NCBI RefSeq assembly: GCF_001953745.1
Contig: NZ_LWLN01000001.1
Coordinates: 62,001 to 126,000, forward strand
Length of the DNA stretch: 64,000 bases
From: Natrinema saccharevitans
Lineage (GTDB): Archaea; Halobacteriota; Halobacteria; Halobacteriales; Natrialbaceae
Reading direction: 5' to 3'
The notes beneath the pieces were generated by a model. It saw nothing but the letters and a program-made list of their open reading frames with translations. It searched no databases and was not told the DNA's origin. A program made the position numbers and the translations under genes. Below are positions 15,932-23,578 of the stretch, in pieces (within the stretch, counting starts at the first letter, position 1; every line of letters begins with the position of its first letter).

Positions 15932-17746
15932 TCAGGGCGCGTAGTAGTACTCGCCCTCGCTTTTCTGCTGGCGGTCCAGCTGGGACTCGGGCTTGTTGAT
16001 CCGCGGTCGGGACGTGCGCTCGTCGCGGCGGAACGTGACCTCGAGGTTCGCGAGGAACTCGTTCATGCCGTCGCGCATGGACTGGGGCTGGCCGGCACGA
16101 CCCTGAACGGCGGGCTCGCCGTCGAAGACCATCAGCCGGTCGGCGAGCAGGTCCATCATGTAGATGTCGTGGTCGATGACCAGCACGGTGGCGTCTTGCT
16201 GTTCGGCGTAGCGCCGGATCGCCTTCGTGGCCTGGACCCGCTGTTCGACGTCGAGGTGGGCCGAGGGTTCGTCGAGCAGGTAGAGGTCGGCCGAATCGGA
16301 GAGACAGGCCGCGATGGCGACCCGCTGGCGCTCCCCGCCCGAGAGATCCGAGAGGTTCTGCTCCATGATCCGCTCCAACTGTAGGGGCTGGGCGATCTCG
16401 GTGTTCCAGTACGAGGAGCCGAACTGGTCGGTGATCGACGAGAGGAACGCGTCGACCCGCATGTGCTGATCGATGGTGACGTACTGGGGCTTGTAGGAGA
16501 TGTCCAGATCGAGGTCGGCGTCGCCCTCGTCGGGCTCGAGGTTCCCTGTTAACAGTTTCGCGAAGGTCGACTTCCCGATCCCGTTGGGACCGACGACGCC
16601 CAGAACTTCGTTTTCCCGGATCGTGCCGCCCTCGACCTCGAGGGTGAACTCTCCGTCGCCGTAGCTCTTGGTGAGGTCGGGGTACTCGACGAGCGTATCG
16701 GCGCGGCTCACGCTCCTGGGCGCGTGTTCCTCGAACTCGATCGGGTTCGGTCGGATCCGCATGTTCTCGTTGTCGAGATAGCCCGAGAGGTACTCGTTGA
16801 TCCCGTTGCGGACGGACTTCGGCGAGGTGATGACCCCGTACGCGCCGGGCTCACCGTAGGCGACGTGGAGCGTGTCGGCCAGCAGGTCCAGGATCGCGAG
16901 GTCGTGTTCGATGACCAGCATCGACTTGTCCTCCTCCTCGGCGAGTTCCCGGATCAGCCGCGCTGCGGTCACGCGCTGACCGATGTCCAGATACGGCGTG
17001 ATCTCGTCTAAGAAGTAGAAGTCCGTGTCTCGAGCCAGCGTGGCCGCGATGGCCACCCGCTGGAGTTCCCCGCCCGAGAGGTCGTCGATCGACTGGTCCA
17101 TGACCGGTCCGATCTCGAGGCGCTCGACCAGCGAGTCGAGGGCACCGCGCTCGTCGGTTCGCTCCAGTAGCTCGCGGGTGTTGCCGTCGAAGCTGTTGGG
17201 GATCTGGTCGACGTACTGGGGCTTTCGCGAGATCGTCACGTCGCCGTCCCGGACGTCCGCGATGTAGTCCTGCAGTTCGGTCCCGCGGTAGGCTTCGAGT
17301 ACCTCGTCCCAGCCCGGCTCCTCCTCGTGGCGGCCCAGGTTGGGCTCGAGTTCGCCGGCCAGAATGCGGACGGCGGTGGTCTTCCCGATCCCGTTTGGCC
17401 CCAGAATACCGGTGACCCGCCCCTCCTGTGGGGCGGGCAGGCCGTACAGCGAGAAGGCGTTCTCGCCGTAGCGGTGAACGGGCTCGTCCTGCAGTTCCTG
17501 GGGGAGGTTGATGATCTCGATGGCGTCGAAGGGACATTTCTCGACGCAGATACCACAGGTCTCGCCCAGACAGATCTCCTCGGAGATGTGGATCTGTTCG
17601 GGCTGGCCCTCGGCGGCCTCCTCACCGCGGAGGGTAATACACTCCTTGCCGGTCCGGTTGGGCGGACAGTAGTTCTTGCACTCGTAGCCACAGCGATCGG
17701 GCTGGCACCGATCGAGGTCTACGACGGCGATGCTGTCGTCGGCCAT
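15932..17746 (-). CDS. ABCE1/RLI ribosome-recycling ATPase
   Basis: A 604-residue soluble twin-ATPase. The N-terminus carries two [4Fe-4S] ferredoxin-like cysteine sets, CQPDRCGYECKNYC with a further Cys at about 36, and CLGETCGICVEKCP (59-71). Two ABC domains follow, each with Walker A (GPNGIGKTTAV at about 116-126 and GPNGIGKSTFA), a signature (LSGGELQRV and LSGGERQRV) and DE-rich Walker B (YFLDEITPYLD and LLDEPSAHLD). This is the universally conserved archaeal/eukaryotic factor that splits 70S/80S ribosomes after termination. Its ATG is one base after the stop of the EMC6-like gene, so the two are clearly co-transcribed. Confidence 0.97.
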   Translation of the reverse strand: MADDSIAVVDLDRCQPDRCGYECKNYCPPNRTGKECITLRGEEAAEGQPEQIHISEEICLGETCGICVEKCPFDAIEIINLPQELQDEPVHRYGENAFSLYGLPAPQEGRVTGILGPNGIGKTTAVRILAGELEPNLGRHEEEPGWDEVLEAYRGTELQDYIADVRDGDVTISRKPQYVDQIPNSFDGNTRELLERTDERGALDSLVERLEIGPVMDQSIDDLSGGELQRVAIAATLARDTDFYFLDEITPYLDIGQRVTAARLIRELAEEEDKSMLVIEHDLAILDLLADTLHVAYGEPGAYGVITSPKSVRNGINEYLSGYLDNENMRIRPNPIEFEEHAPRSVSRADTLVEYPDLTKSYGDGEFTLEVEGGTIRENEVLGVVGPNGIGKSTFAKLLTGNLEPDEGDADLDLDISYKPQYVTIDQHMRVDAFLSSITDQFGSSYWNTEIAQPLQLERIMEQNLSDLSGGERQRVAIAACLSDSADLYLLDEPSAHLDVEQRVQATKAIRRYAEQQDATVLVIDHDIYMMDLLADRLMVFDGEPAVQGRAGQPQSMRDGMNEFLANLEVTFRRDERTSRPRINKPESQLDRQQKSEGEYYYAP

Positions 17747-17747
17747 G

Positions 17748-18065
17748 TTAGCCCGTGACCTCCGCAGTCAGCAGGATTCCCCACGTCACGAACCACAGCG
17801 AGAAGGTCATGAACGCGACGAAGAGGTAGTGTTTCGTCCCGAACTCGTCGTCGCCGTAGATCCCCGAGACGTTGATGACGACGTACTGGAAGAGGATCGC
17901 GCCGAGGACGAACGCGAGCGCCTGCGTATCCTGGGCCGCCTCGGCGGTGGTCCCGACCCAGGTGGTAGACGCAAGCGCCGCGCCGACGCCCAGCAACGCC
18001 GACATCGCGGTGACGCTGACCGAGCGAATGTGTTCGCGTCGGTCGCTGATCGATTCGGTCGACAT
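17748..18065 (-). CDS. EMC6-like membrane protein
   Basis: A 105-residue protein with three membrane segments (about 18-38, 48-68, 80-101) and a polar N-terminus (STESISDRREHIRS). The segments FVLGAILFQYVVINVSGIYG and YLFVAFMTFSLWFVTWGILL match what I recall of archaeal EMC6-like proteins, small partners in membrane-protein insertion that resemble a subunit of the eukaryotic ER membrane complex. The stop is followed by one base and then the RLI start codon, so it is the first gene of an EMC6-RLI operon. Linking a membrane insertion factor with ribosome recycling is a context observation, not proof of joint function. Confidence 0.75.
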   Translation of the reverse strand: MSTESISDRREHIRSVSVTAMSALLGVGAALASTTWVGTTAEAAQDTQALAFVLGAILFQYVVINVSGIYGDDEFGTKHYLFVAFMTFSLWFVTWGILLTAEVTG

Positions 18066-18157
18066 GGACCGAACTCTGTCGCCGGGAGTGAAAAGGAATT
18101 CGCATTGTGCGGCTCGGTGCTCCTGCCGAACTGGCCGTTGAGAGTTCCCCCCCCCTC

Positions 18158-18167
18158 TATTTATAAG
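18158..18167 (-). promoter_or_regulatory. TATA box of the EMC6-RLI operon
   Basis: The minus strand reads CTTATAAATA, a near-ideal archaeal TATA box, preceded by an A-rich BRE-like AAAA. It lies about 93 bases before the EMC6-like ATG, giving an expected leader of roughly 65 bases, longer than the leaderless norm here. A run of nine C (18147-18155 on the plus strand) lies right after it. Confidence 0.55.
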
Positions 18168-18241
18168 TTTTACAGGCAGTCAAGGCGAATGCCCCGGGGT
18201 TGAAGCCGACACTCTGTGGCACTAACTCGTCTACGAACCGT

Positions 18242-19330
18242 CTAGCAGTCATCTACGTACGACCCTGCTGTGTATCCCCCGTTAAACGCAACGTTACAAC
18301 CGGTGTAGATCGTTCCATCGACCGTCACATCGTCATTGAACGTGACTGAGTCTCCAACGTAGAGATCTCCCCCAACAGTAACCTCTTTGTTCAGTTTGCT
18401 GTTGTCTCCGATCGAGACGTCACCGCCAGCGCTGACTACTTTGTTTGCAGTGTAGTCGTCTCCTACGGTGAAGTCCCCTGTCGCGTTCACCTTTTTGTTC
18501 GTTTTACTGTTATTACCTAACGAAATATCCCCGCCAGCGTTGATCTCCTTGTTCACTTTGCTGTTATCGCCCATCGAGATGTCTCCACCAGCGGTGACCT
18601 TTCCGTTCGTCTTGCCGCCGTCGCCGATCGAAATATCGCCGCCGACGTTGACCTCTTTGTTCGCAGTGTAGCTACCCCCGGTAGTGAGGCTACCATCTGC
18701 CGTAACTCGACCGTTCGTCTTCCCGTTATCGCCGATCGAGACGTCCCCGCCAGCGGTGACTTCCTTGTTTGCCTTTCCGTTATCGCCGATAAACACGTTT
18801 TCATCGGTGTCGATCCCGTCGTTCGCTTTGCTGCCGTCTTCGACGACGACATCACCGTCGTTCGGTTCATCCGGAGGTCCGCCAGTGCACTCGTAGTCGA
18901 CCGTAACGGGTAATGTCGCTTGCTCGATTCGGAGTGACCCCCCGTCTCCAAACGCCTCGACGACGGTGAGAACGCCGGATTCACTTCCGCCTGTACCTCC
19001 GCCGTCACACGAAATTACGACTGCCGAACTCCCTCCCGCGGGTATCTCGCTTGGCAGTTCTCCCTCGACTCTCAGATCGGACCCCGTAGTATCGGCCAGC
19101 TCGAGTGTCAAATCTGTGCCGGCGTTGTTCCGAATCGAGACGGGAGCCTCGTCGTTCGGTCCATCCAGTGTCAACTGTGTCGAACTAACGCCGATCAACG
19201 CATTGCTACTGGCCGTACTGACACCAACCCCGCGATCCGCCGCCAGCGTACTGAACCCGAATACCGGGCCCGACAGTAGCACCGTTCCCGCGAGAATGAA
19301 CACGACCGCGAGTTTGCTGATCGAATTCAT
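18242..19330 (-). CDS. exported polymer-forming (bactofilin-like) beta-helix protein with DUF1102-like N-terminal module
   Basis: A 362-residue secreted protein. Residues 1-25 are a hydrophobic signal (LAVVFILAGTVLLSGPVFGF). Residues 26-150 begin FSTLAADRGVGVSTASSNAL, the same module that opens the other exported proteins of this locus, and contain two cysteines. From about 161 to 350 there are ten or so tandem 18-residue repeats of the type VSIGDNGKTNGRVTADGS, the Gly/Asn/Asp-turn pattern of a right-handed beta-helix as in bactofilins and polymer-forming proteins. It ends GGYTAGSYVDDC. I chose ATG 19330; an in-frame extension would read through the regulator gene. It starts two bases after the stop of the DUF7344 gene, so they form an operon. 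Likely role: self-assembling surface or matrix polymer (inferred). Confidence 0.8.
   Translation of the reverse strand: MNSISKLAVVFILAGTVLLSGPVFGFSTLAADRGVGVSTASSNALIGVSSTQLTLDGPNDEAPVSIRNNAGTDLTLELADTTGSDLRVEGELPSEIPAGGSSAVVISCDGGGTGGSESGVLTVVEAFGDGGSLRIEQATLPVTVDYECTGGPPDEPNDGDVVVEDGSKANDGIDTDENVFIGDNGKANKEVTAGGDVSIGDNGKTNGRVTADGSLTTGGSYTANKEVNVGGDISIGDGGKTNGKVTAGGDISMGDNSKVNKEINAGGDISLGNNSKTNKKVNATGDFTVGDDYTANKVVSAGGDVSIGDNSKLNKEVTVGGDLYVGDSVTFNDDVTVDGTIYTGCNVAFNGGYTAGSYVDDC
18281..18850 (-). repeat. about ten 54-bp coding tandem repeats
   Basis: The DNA encoding the beta-helix is a tandem array with a 54-bp period (18 codons). Units are diverged at synonymous and some non-synonymous positions but keep ISIGDN-like and NKEV-GGD-like cores. 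Tandem arrays of this sort can gain or lose whole units, which would change filament length without breaking the frame. Confidence 0.8.
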
Positions 19331-19332
19331 AG

Positions 19333-19905
19333 TCACGGCGGTCGTTCCATCTCGCCGAGTCGCATCCGCCGCGTCTGTGTCACGTGGACGATTGCCGACG
19401 CGGCAAACAGCGCGAATACCAGCGTCGCCCATCCCAGCTTCGGGATCGGTTCCGTCGGCACGACCTCGAGCCACAACCCAGCTATCACGACCGCACCGAC
19501 TGCCGACAGGCCTAGATAGTAGACGCCCCACGGGACCGAATCGCCCGGGACGATGTCCAGATAGACGTCCAACTCGGCGGCCTCGTCGGTGAGTTCGATC
19601 GTCCGATCGTCGAACTCGATGACGTCTGCCCGCTCGAGCGTCGGGAGGTGTGTCTGCTGCAGCGAGGTGTAGACCCGCTTTCGCTCGGCGGAGGTGATCT
19701 CCTCGACCTCTTTCTCGAGTTCCCAGGCGGCGACGTGTTCGGCGAGATCGCCCAGCGTGACGGGACCGTCTTCGCGCTTGCAGTAGTGGATGGTGTACCG
19801 TCGGCGCCGGTTGCTCAGGAGGTCGAATATTTCCCCTTCCCTCGATTGCTCGTCGCGGCCCGCCGGATCCGTTTGGGCCGGTTGGCTTTCGCTACTCGTC
19901 GCCAT
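19333..19905 (-). CDS. DUF7344-type winged-helix regulator with two membrane segments
   Basis: A 190-residue protein. Residues about 24-110 form a winged helix that starts with IFDLLSNRRRRYTIHYCKRE, the hallmark of the haloarchaeal DUF7344 group, with the recognition region near LGDLAEHVAAWELEK and a wing around LERADVIEFDDRTIEL. Two hydrophobic helices follow at about 126-148 and 154-175, so it is a membrane-tethered DNA-binding protein. It is two bases upstream of the beta-helix gene and thus probably controls, or is co-expressed with, the exported proteins. DUF7344 proteins recur next to such exported-protein loci in haloarchaea, from memory; the signal it senses is unknown. Confidence 0.82.
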   Translation of the reverse strand: MATSSESQPAQTDPAGRDEQSREGEIFDLLSNRRRRYTIHYCKREDGPVTLGDLAEHVAAWELEKEVEEITSAERKRVYTSLQQTHLPTLERADVIEFDDRTIELTDEAAELDVYLDIVPGDSVPWGVYYLGLSAVGAVVIAGLWLEVVPTEPIPKLGWATLVFALFAASAIVHVTQTRRMRLGEMERPP

Positions 19906-20321
19906 CCCCTGTTCGGTATGATTTACGTGACTGTTGATACATAACCCTTGTTGCCGAGTAAGGCTGTGTCAGCGCGTCTCAACCCCGCTTTCGGCGGGTA
20001 CAGTGGGACCCGAATCCGCTGCCGTCGGTCGCTTTCTTCGCCGCCACGTCGGCGATGTTCGGCTCCGATCCGTTCGGATGTCTCCATGGCGGGACGCATA
20101 GACGAGTGGTAATTCTTGGGACGGAGAACTGCTCTCGAGTGCTAACGGTGTTCGGGTCTGTAGTTCGGTGAGCGCGGTCCACTGTCGACTCACAACGGGT
20201 GAATCGAGAACTCGAAGCCGGTTCGGTTGGACCGGTAGCGTACGGACCGAATCTGTCGGGATCGACTGCCGTCGATCGGTCGGCCCCGCGTCGGCGATAC
20301 CGTCCCCGATCGGAGTCCGCG
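19906..20321. other. gene-free stretch of about 415 bases
   Basis: No supported gene. Frames on both strands are Arg/Ser/Thr-rich shadows without family features. The minus strand should hold the promoter of the DUF7344-beta-helix operon, within AT-rich sequence at about 19921-19945 (ATTTACGTGACTGTTGATAC on the plus strand). The rest may carry the 3' end signals of the next exported-protein gene. Confidence 0.5.
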
Positions 20322-20885
20322 TTAGTCCGGAACGCACTCGACGTCGATCTCTCGCTCGAGGCCGACCGTGACGGTGCCGTCGCTGAACACGCCGTCCACA
20401 ATGATTGTCCCGGATTGCTGTTGTTGATCGCCGAATCCCCAGTCCCCCTCTGCAGGACAGCTAAAGTCCCCGAGTACGATGCGAATCCCGTTAGGAGTTT
20501 GATCGTATCGTACTCCGTTTCTGCGAGTCATATCGGGTCCTTGGAAATTAACGGACAACGTTTCCATAGTTAATTCGCCAGATGGTGCGTTATCTTCTAA
20601 CAAAACTGCTTTTCTGTCGTTGTACCGGTAAGAACTGCACCCTCCGAATAGACAGAAACCGCCACCGTTGCTGTCCCCGCTTTCCAGCGTGACCGTCCTG
20701 TCTGAGGTCGAATAATTGAGGCCGAGCAGGGCATCGTCGTCACTGGCCGTTTCGATCTCAACCCCGCGGTCGGCGAGCGTCGCGTCGAACGCGCCGCTCG
20801 AGACGGCGACCAAGATCGCCCCGCTGATGATCAACCCGACACCGAGATAGATGCTCCATCGCATGGTCGTGGGTTTCGAACGCAA
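20322..20885 (-). CDS. exported protein with the shared GAF...ADRGV module (DUF1102-like)
   Basis: A 187-residue protein that starts MRSKPTTMRWSIYLGVGLII, a positively charged signal followed by a hydrophobic segment (about 10-30), then SGAFDATLADRGVEIETASD, which is the same junction found in the beta-helix protein and, in the form GAFSSVEAERTVTVETAGD, in the three plus-strand exported proteins. The mature part is about 155 residues and beta-rich with four Cys (FCLFGGCSS, FSCPAEG, VECVPD), so disulfides are possible outside the cell. There is no twin arginine here, in contrast to the plus-strand paralogues. A start at MRWSIYL (20864) is equally possible. Role inferred from context: minor subunit or regulator of the fibre. 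Confidence 0.7.
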   Translation of the reverse strand: MRSKPTTMRWSIYLGVGLIISGAILVAVSSGAFDATLADRGVEIETASDDDALLGLNYSTSDRTVTLESGDSNGGGFCLFGGCSSYRYNDRKAVLLEDNAPSGELTMETLSVNFQGPDMTRRNGVRYDQTPNGIRIVLGDFSCPAEGDWGFGDQQQQSGTIIVDGVFSDGTVTVGLEREIDVECVPD

Positions 20886-21394
20886 CTCCGGCTATCGCGG
20901 TCGGAAGGCGCGGTGGCTCCAGTTCGCGACGGGCCGACTCCGACGATACCGCGATTTCGCCCCGATATCGACGCCATCGTCGTTCTCGAGCGACCGTTCG
21001 AATTCGGCCCGACGGAGCCGCCGCCGCGGAGTCGACGACGGCGACGAGCGACGCGCCGGTCGCGGTCATTCACACCTTCCTTACTGAACACGACCCCCAA
21101 AGAACCTGCGGATCGTTCGTTCGTTCGTGCGGAGAACAGGCTAGACGTACTCCGACCGGCCTCGAGCGTTCGAGAACGATCGTTCGTATCCGCCCCAACC
21201 TCGTGACATCTTCAGGGACTTCTTGCCCCGGAGAGACGGATATACCCGCCGTTCAGGACACTCTTGAACCGTCGTATGGCTGGTCTTTCCGGTCTTCCGG
21301 TCACTCAATACAAAGTGGGTGATGTTCGTGGACGAGAGTAAGAACCGCTTTGTCGCCCTCGCTGGGGCACTCGGCGGGAACGGTGATCATAACT
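20886..21394. other. 509-base divergent intergenic region of the exported-protein locus
   Basis: No gene is supported. It separates the minus-strand exported gene from the plus-strand trio and so must hold promoters for both. Features seen: a small CGTT tandem (three and three-quarter units) at 21114-21128, and the 16-base element at 21305-21320 that is repeated before the third exported gene. No insertion-sequence remnants are visible. Confidence 0.55.
21305..21320 (+). promoter_or_regulatory. shared 16-base element, copy 1
   Basis: The sequence TCAATACAAAGTGGGT is identical to 22776-22791. It lies 90 bases before the first plus-strand exported gene (copy 2 is 96 bases before the third). 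The flanking bases differ, so this is a conserved short element and not a leftover of a longer duplication. Candidate roles: a BRE/TATA-like core promoter (ATACAAAG) or a binding site for a locus regulator. Confidence 0.5.
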
Positions 21395-22027
21395 ATGAGA
21401 TTGAATCGACGCAACGTGTTGCTCGGATTGGGTACGATCGTCGCCGGCGGCGGTGCTGCACTAGGAACAGGCGCGTTCAGTAGCGTGGAAGCCGAACGGA
21501 CGGTTACCGTCGAGACTGCTGGTGACGCAAGCGCGTTCCTTGGCCTCGACGCAGATGATGCGTACGATGTCGGTACTGATACGGTCCAACTCAACCTCGG
21601 GTCCGGCGGGAACGATGCCGACGGGAGCGGCCTCAATATCGACGCCAAAACAAGCTGGGAACCGATGCTTGCCGTCCAGAACAACGGAACGCAGAAGGTA
21701 ACGGAGCTAGAGTTCAGCTACGATGTCGCCAATAATGACGGGAGCGGCAATACCTTTAGCCGAGTCGAGGTCGGCAGTGTAACAGCCGATAGTAATGAAA
21801 TCGGAATCGAATTTCAGTACCGTGGCGATCACTCCTTCGGGAGTACCGATGGGTTCGAGCATGGGAGTTCCGAGTCGTCGAAAAGCAACGAGCCGACTTC
21901 CGGAAATCCATTGAACACTACCAATATTGCTGCTTACGATCTCGTCATCGATACGCGTGGAAGCAACGTCGACTCGAGTACGTCACTCGACGTGACCGTG
22001 ACGATCACCGCGTCGACCGAAACGTAA
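21395..22027 (+). CDS. exported protein A, twin-arginine/SipW-type signal (DUF1102-like)
   Basis: A 210-residue protein. The start MRLNRRNVLLGLGTIVAGGG is a twin-arginine signal; the hydrophobic core leads to GTGAFSSVEAERTVTVETAG, where VEA-like residues offer a signal-peptidase site. The mature domain (about 40-210) is beta-rich and acidic, with Gly/Ser/Asn-rich loops (GSSESSKSNEPTSGNPLN) and ends in alternating DVTVTITAS. The next gene begins at the final base of its stop (TAATG overlap), so translation is coupled. Preceded by the 16-base element. Inferred role: structural subunit of an extracellular fibre; a TasA-type fold is a guess that structure prediction could test. Confidence 0.78.
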   Translation: MRLNRRNVLLGLGTIVAGGGAALGTGAFSSVEAERTVTVETAGDASAFLGLDADDAYDVGTDTVQLNLGSGGNDADGSGLNIDAKTSWEPMLAVQNNGTQKVTELEFSYDVANNDGSGNTFSRVEVGSVTADSNEIGIEFQYRGDHSFGSTDGFEHGSSESSKSNEPTSGNPLNTTNIAAYDLVIDTRGSNVDSSTSLDVTVTITASTET

Positions 22028-22590
22028 TGAAAAGACGAAACGTCGTACTCGGCCTCGGGACGATCGTTGCGGGCGGGGGTGCCGCGCTCGGAACGGGCGC
22101 GTTCAGCAGCGTGGAAGCCGAGCGGACGGTTACCGTGGAAACCGCCGGCGACGCGAACGCGTTTCTCGCACTCACGCCGGCAAGCGGCGCAAGCGAGTAC
22201 GTCGACGATAGCGGAGACACAATCGAAATCGACATCACCGGCAACTCGGAGGGCGCAGATGGTATCAACCAGAACGCCCTCACATCGTTCGACGAACTCG
22301 TCACCGTCACGAATCAGGGGACGAACGACGTCAATAGTATCACGCTCACGATCCAGGGGGACAACGGCGAGGACGAGCTCCTGACGCCGACCCCGACGAG
22401 TTTCGGTGATGGCGATTTCCCCGATAACGGTAATGCGTCCGCGTTAGCGCCCGGCGAGGCGGTCTCGTTCGGCCTCGACATCGAACTTCGCGCGGACCAG
22501 ATCGACGACACCGTGGCCGCATACGACAACGGCGATATCGACAGCGCCAATTTCGAGCCGGCGATTCTGATCGACGCGACGGCGGCGTGA
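22027..22590 (+). CDS. exported protein B, twin-arginine/SipW-type signal (DUF1102-like)
   Basis: A 187-residue paralogue of protein A. The first 45 residues (MKRRNVVLGLGTIVAGGGAA and GTGAFSSVEAERTVTVETAG) are nearly identical to those of A, while the mature domains have diverged, with strands such as ELVTVTNQGTNDVNSITLTI and ALAPGEAVSFGLDIELRADQ. It starts at base 22027, overlapping the stop of A by one base. After it comes a 280-base gap that carries the second copy of the 16-base element. Identity limited to the signal module suggests selection for one export and processing route, with different mature subunits. Confidence 0.78.
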   Translation: MKRRNVVLGLGTIVAGGGAALGTGAFSSVEAERTVTVETAGDANAFLALTPASGASEYVDDSGDTIEIDITGNSEGADGINQNALTSFDELVTVTNQGTNDVNSITLTIQGDNGEDELLTPTPTSFGDGDFPDNGNASALAPGEAVSFGLDIELRADQIDDTVAAYDNGDIDSANFEPAILIDATAA

Positions 22591-22775
22591 CGACCTCGAG
22601 GATCGAACGCGACCTCCGTATTCGGTCTCGGAGCGGTTCGTCGCAGGTCCCTCGACGGTGACGGGAGGCCCGTTCCGTCGTTCCGGAATGGGGCCTGTCA
22701 CACGACCTCACGCGATATTTGGGTTCAATGACGGCCTGAAGGTGGTATCGCCGACTATTCGACCGTTCTGCTCGA

Positions 22776-22791
22776 TCAATACAAAGTGGGT
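22776..22791 (+). promoter_or_regulatory. shared 16-base element, copy 2
   Basis: TCAATACAAAGTGGGT, identical in all 16 positions to copy 1 (21305-21320), 96 bases before the ATG of exported protein C. Two copies with near-equal spacing to a start codon argue for a promoter or operator that co-ordinates the two transcripts. Confidence 0.5.
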
Positions 22792-22871
22792 ACAGCAACG
22801 AGGGATGGATAGAAGGTCGGTCGGTACTCCGTGCCTTCGGATACCGGCAGCGACCGTACGGTGATCATACA

Positions 22872-23471
22872 ATGTCAATGAACAGACGAAACGTGTTGCT
22901 CGGACTCGGAACGATCGTCGCCGGCGGTGGCGCTGCGCTCGGCTCGGGCGCGTTCAGCCAGGCGGAAGCACAGCGGTCGGTTAGCGTTTCCCTCGAGGGT
23001 GACTCGAGCGGATTACTCCGGCCCACTGTTAACGACGGTGACTACGAGGGAGTCGACAGCACTACCACGACAGAAAGCGACAATGGGAGCGTCAGCGTCA
23101 CGCAGATCAATTTCGTCGGTATCAACGACGAATCCGTGTTCGCTTTCGATGACGTTCTAACGATTGGCCTCCAAGATGAAACTGGCAACGAAGTCAGTGG
23201 GACCTTCGATATCAGTATCTCCACTGATTCTGGTAGTGTCGCAGTCTACGGGGATAGCTTCCCCACTGATGGACCTCGTGGCGACGTGACGGATGCCGAA
23301 CTCGGAACAATCTCCGCTAGTGACTCCGGCTCAGCTACAGACGGTTCAAGCGTTTCCGCTGGTATTGCTATCAACACGAATTCAACTAACAGTGATGATC
23401 GATTCGATGGTACACTGAATGAGGATAGTACCGCCGATATAACTATCACTGCTCAGCAGCAGGACTCCTGA
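22872..23471 (+). CDS. exported protein C, twin-arginine/SipW-type signal (DUF1102-like)
   Basis: A 199-residue third paralogue, beginning MSMNRRNVLLGLGTIVAGGG and GSGAFSQAEAQRSVSVSLEG. The mature domain is again beta-rich and very rich in Ser, Asp, Gly and Thr (for example GTFDISISTDSGSVAVYGDS). No cysteine is seen and there is no C-terminal anchor, so it should be released or assembled outside. It has its own upstream element, in contrast with A-B, which form one unit. The following CARDB gene starts 108 bases downstream. Confidence 0.78.
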   Translation: MSMNRRNVLLGLGTIVAGGGAALGSGAFSQAEAQRSVSVSLEGDSSGLLRPTVNDGDYEGVDSTTTTESDNGSVSVTQINFVGINDESVFAFDDVLTIGLQDETGNEVSGTFDISISTDSGSVAVYGDSFPTDGPRGDVTDAELGTISASDSGSATDGSSVSAGIAINTNSTNSDDRFDGTLNEDSTADITITAQQQDS

Positions 23472-23578
23472 TCGGACTCCCGAATGGAGGCTCCGAAACC
23501 CGACACCGTGCCGGTATTGGACCATCGGATGATTCGGACGGGTTGTTCGCTCCACGTATACACTCATAACGGACCGCA

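Noticed and set aside
18187-18212. CCCCGGGG followed by TTGAAGCC, similar to insertion-sequence ends
   Set aside because: No transposase or second end is near and the match is short; kept only as a remark.
18281-18850. CRISPR-like periodicity
   Set aside because: The 54-bp period is a coding tandem repeat in a beta-helix protein; there are no unique spacers or repeats separated by equal gaps.
21350-21394. Upstream in-frame start of exported protein A
   Set aside because: The added residues (SPSLGHSAGTVIIT) would spoil the twin-arginine signal, which begins at MRLNRRN.
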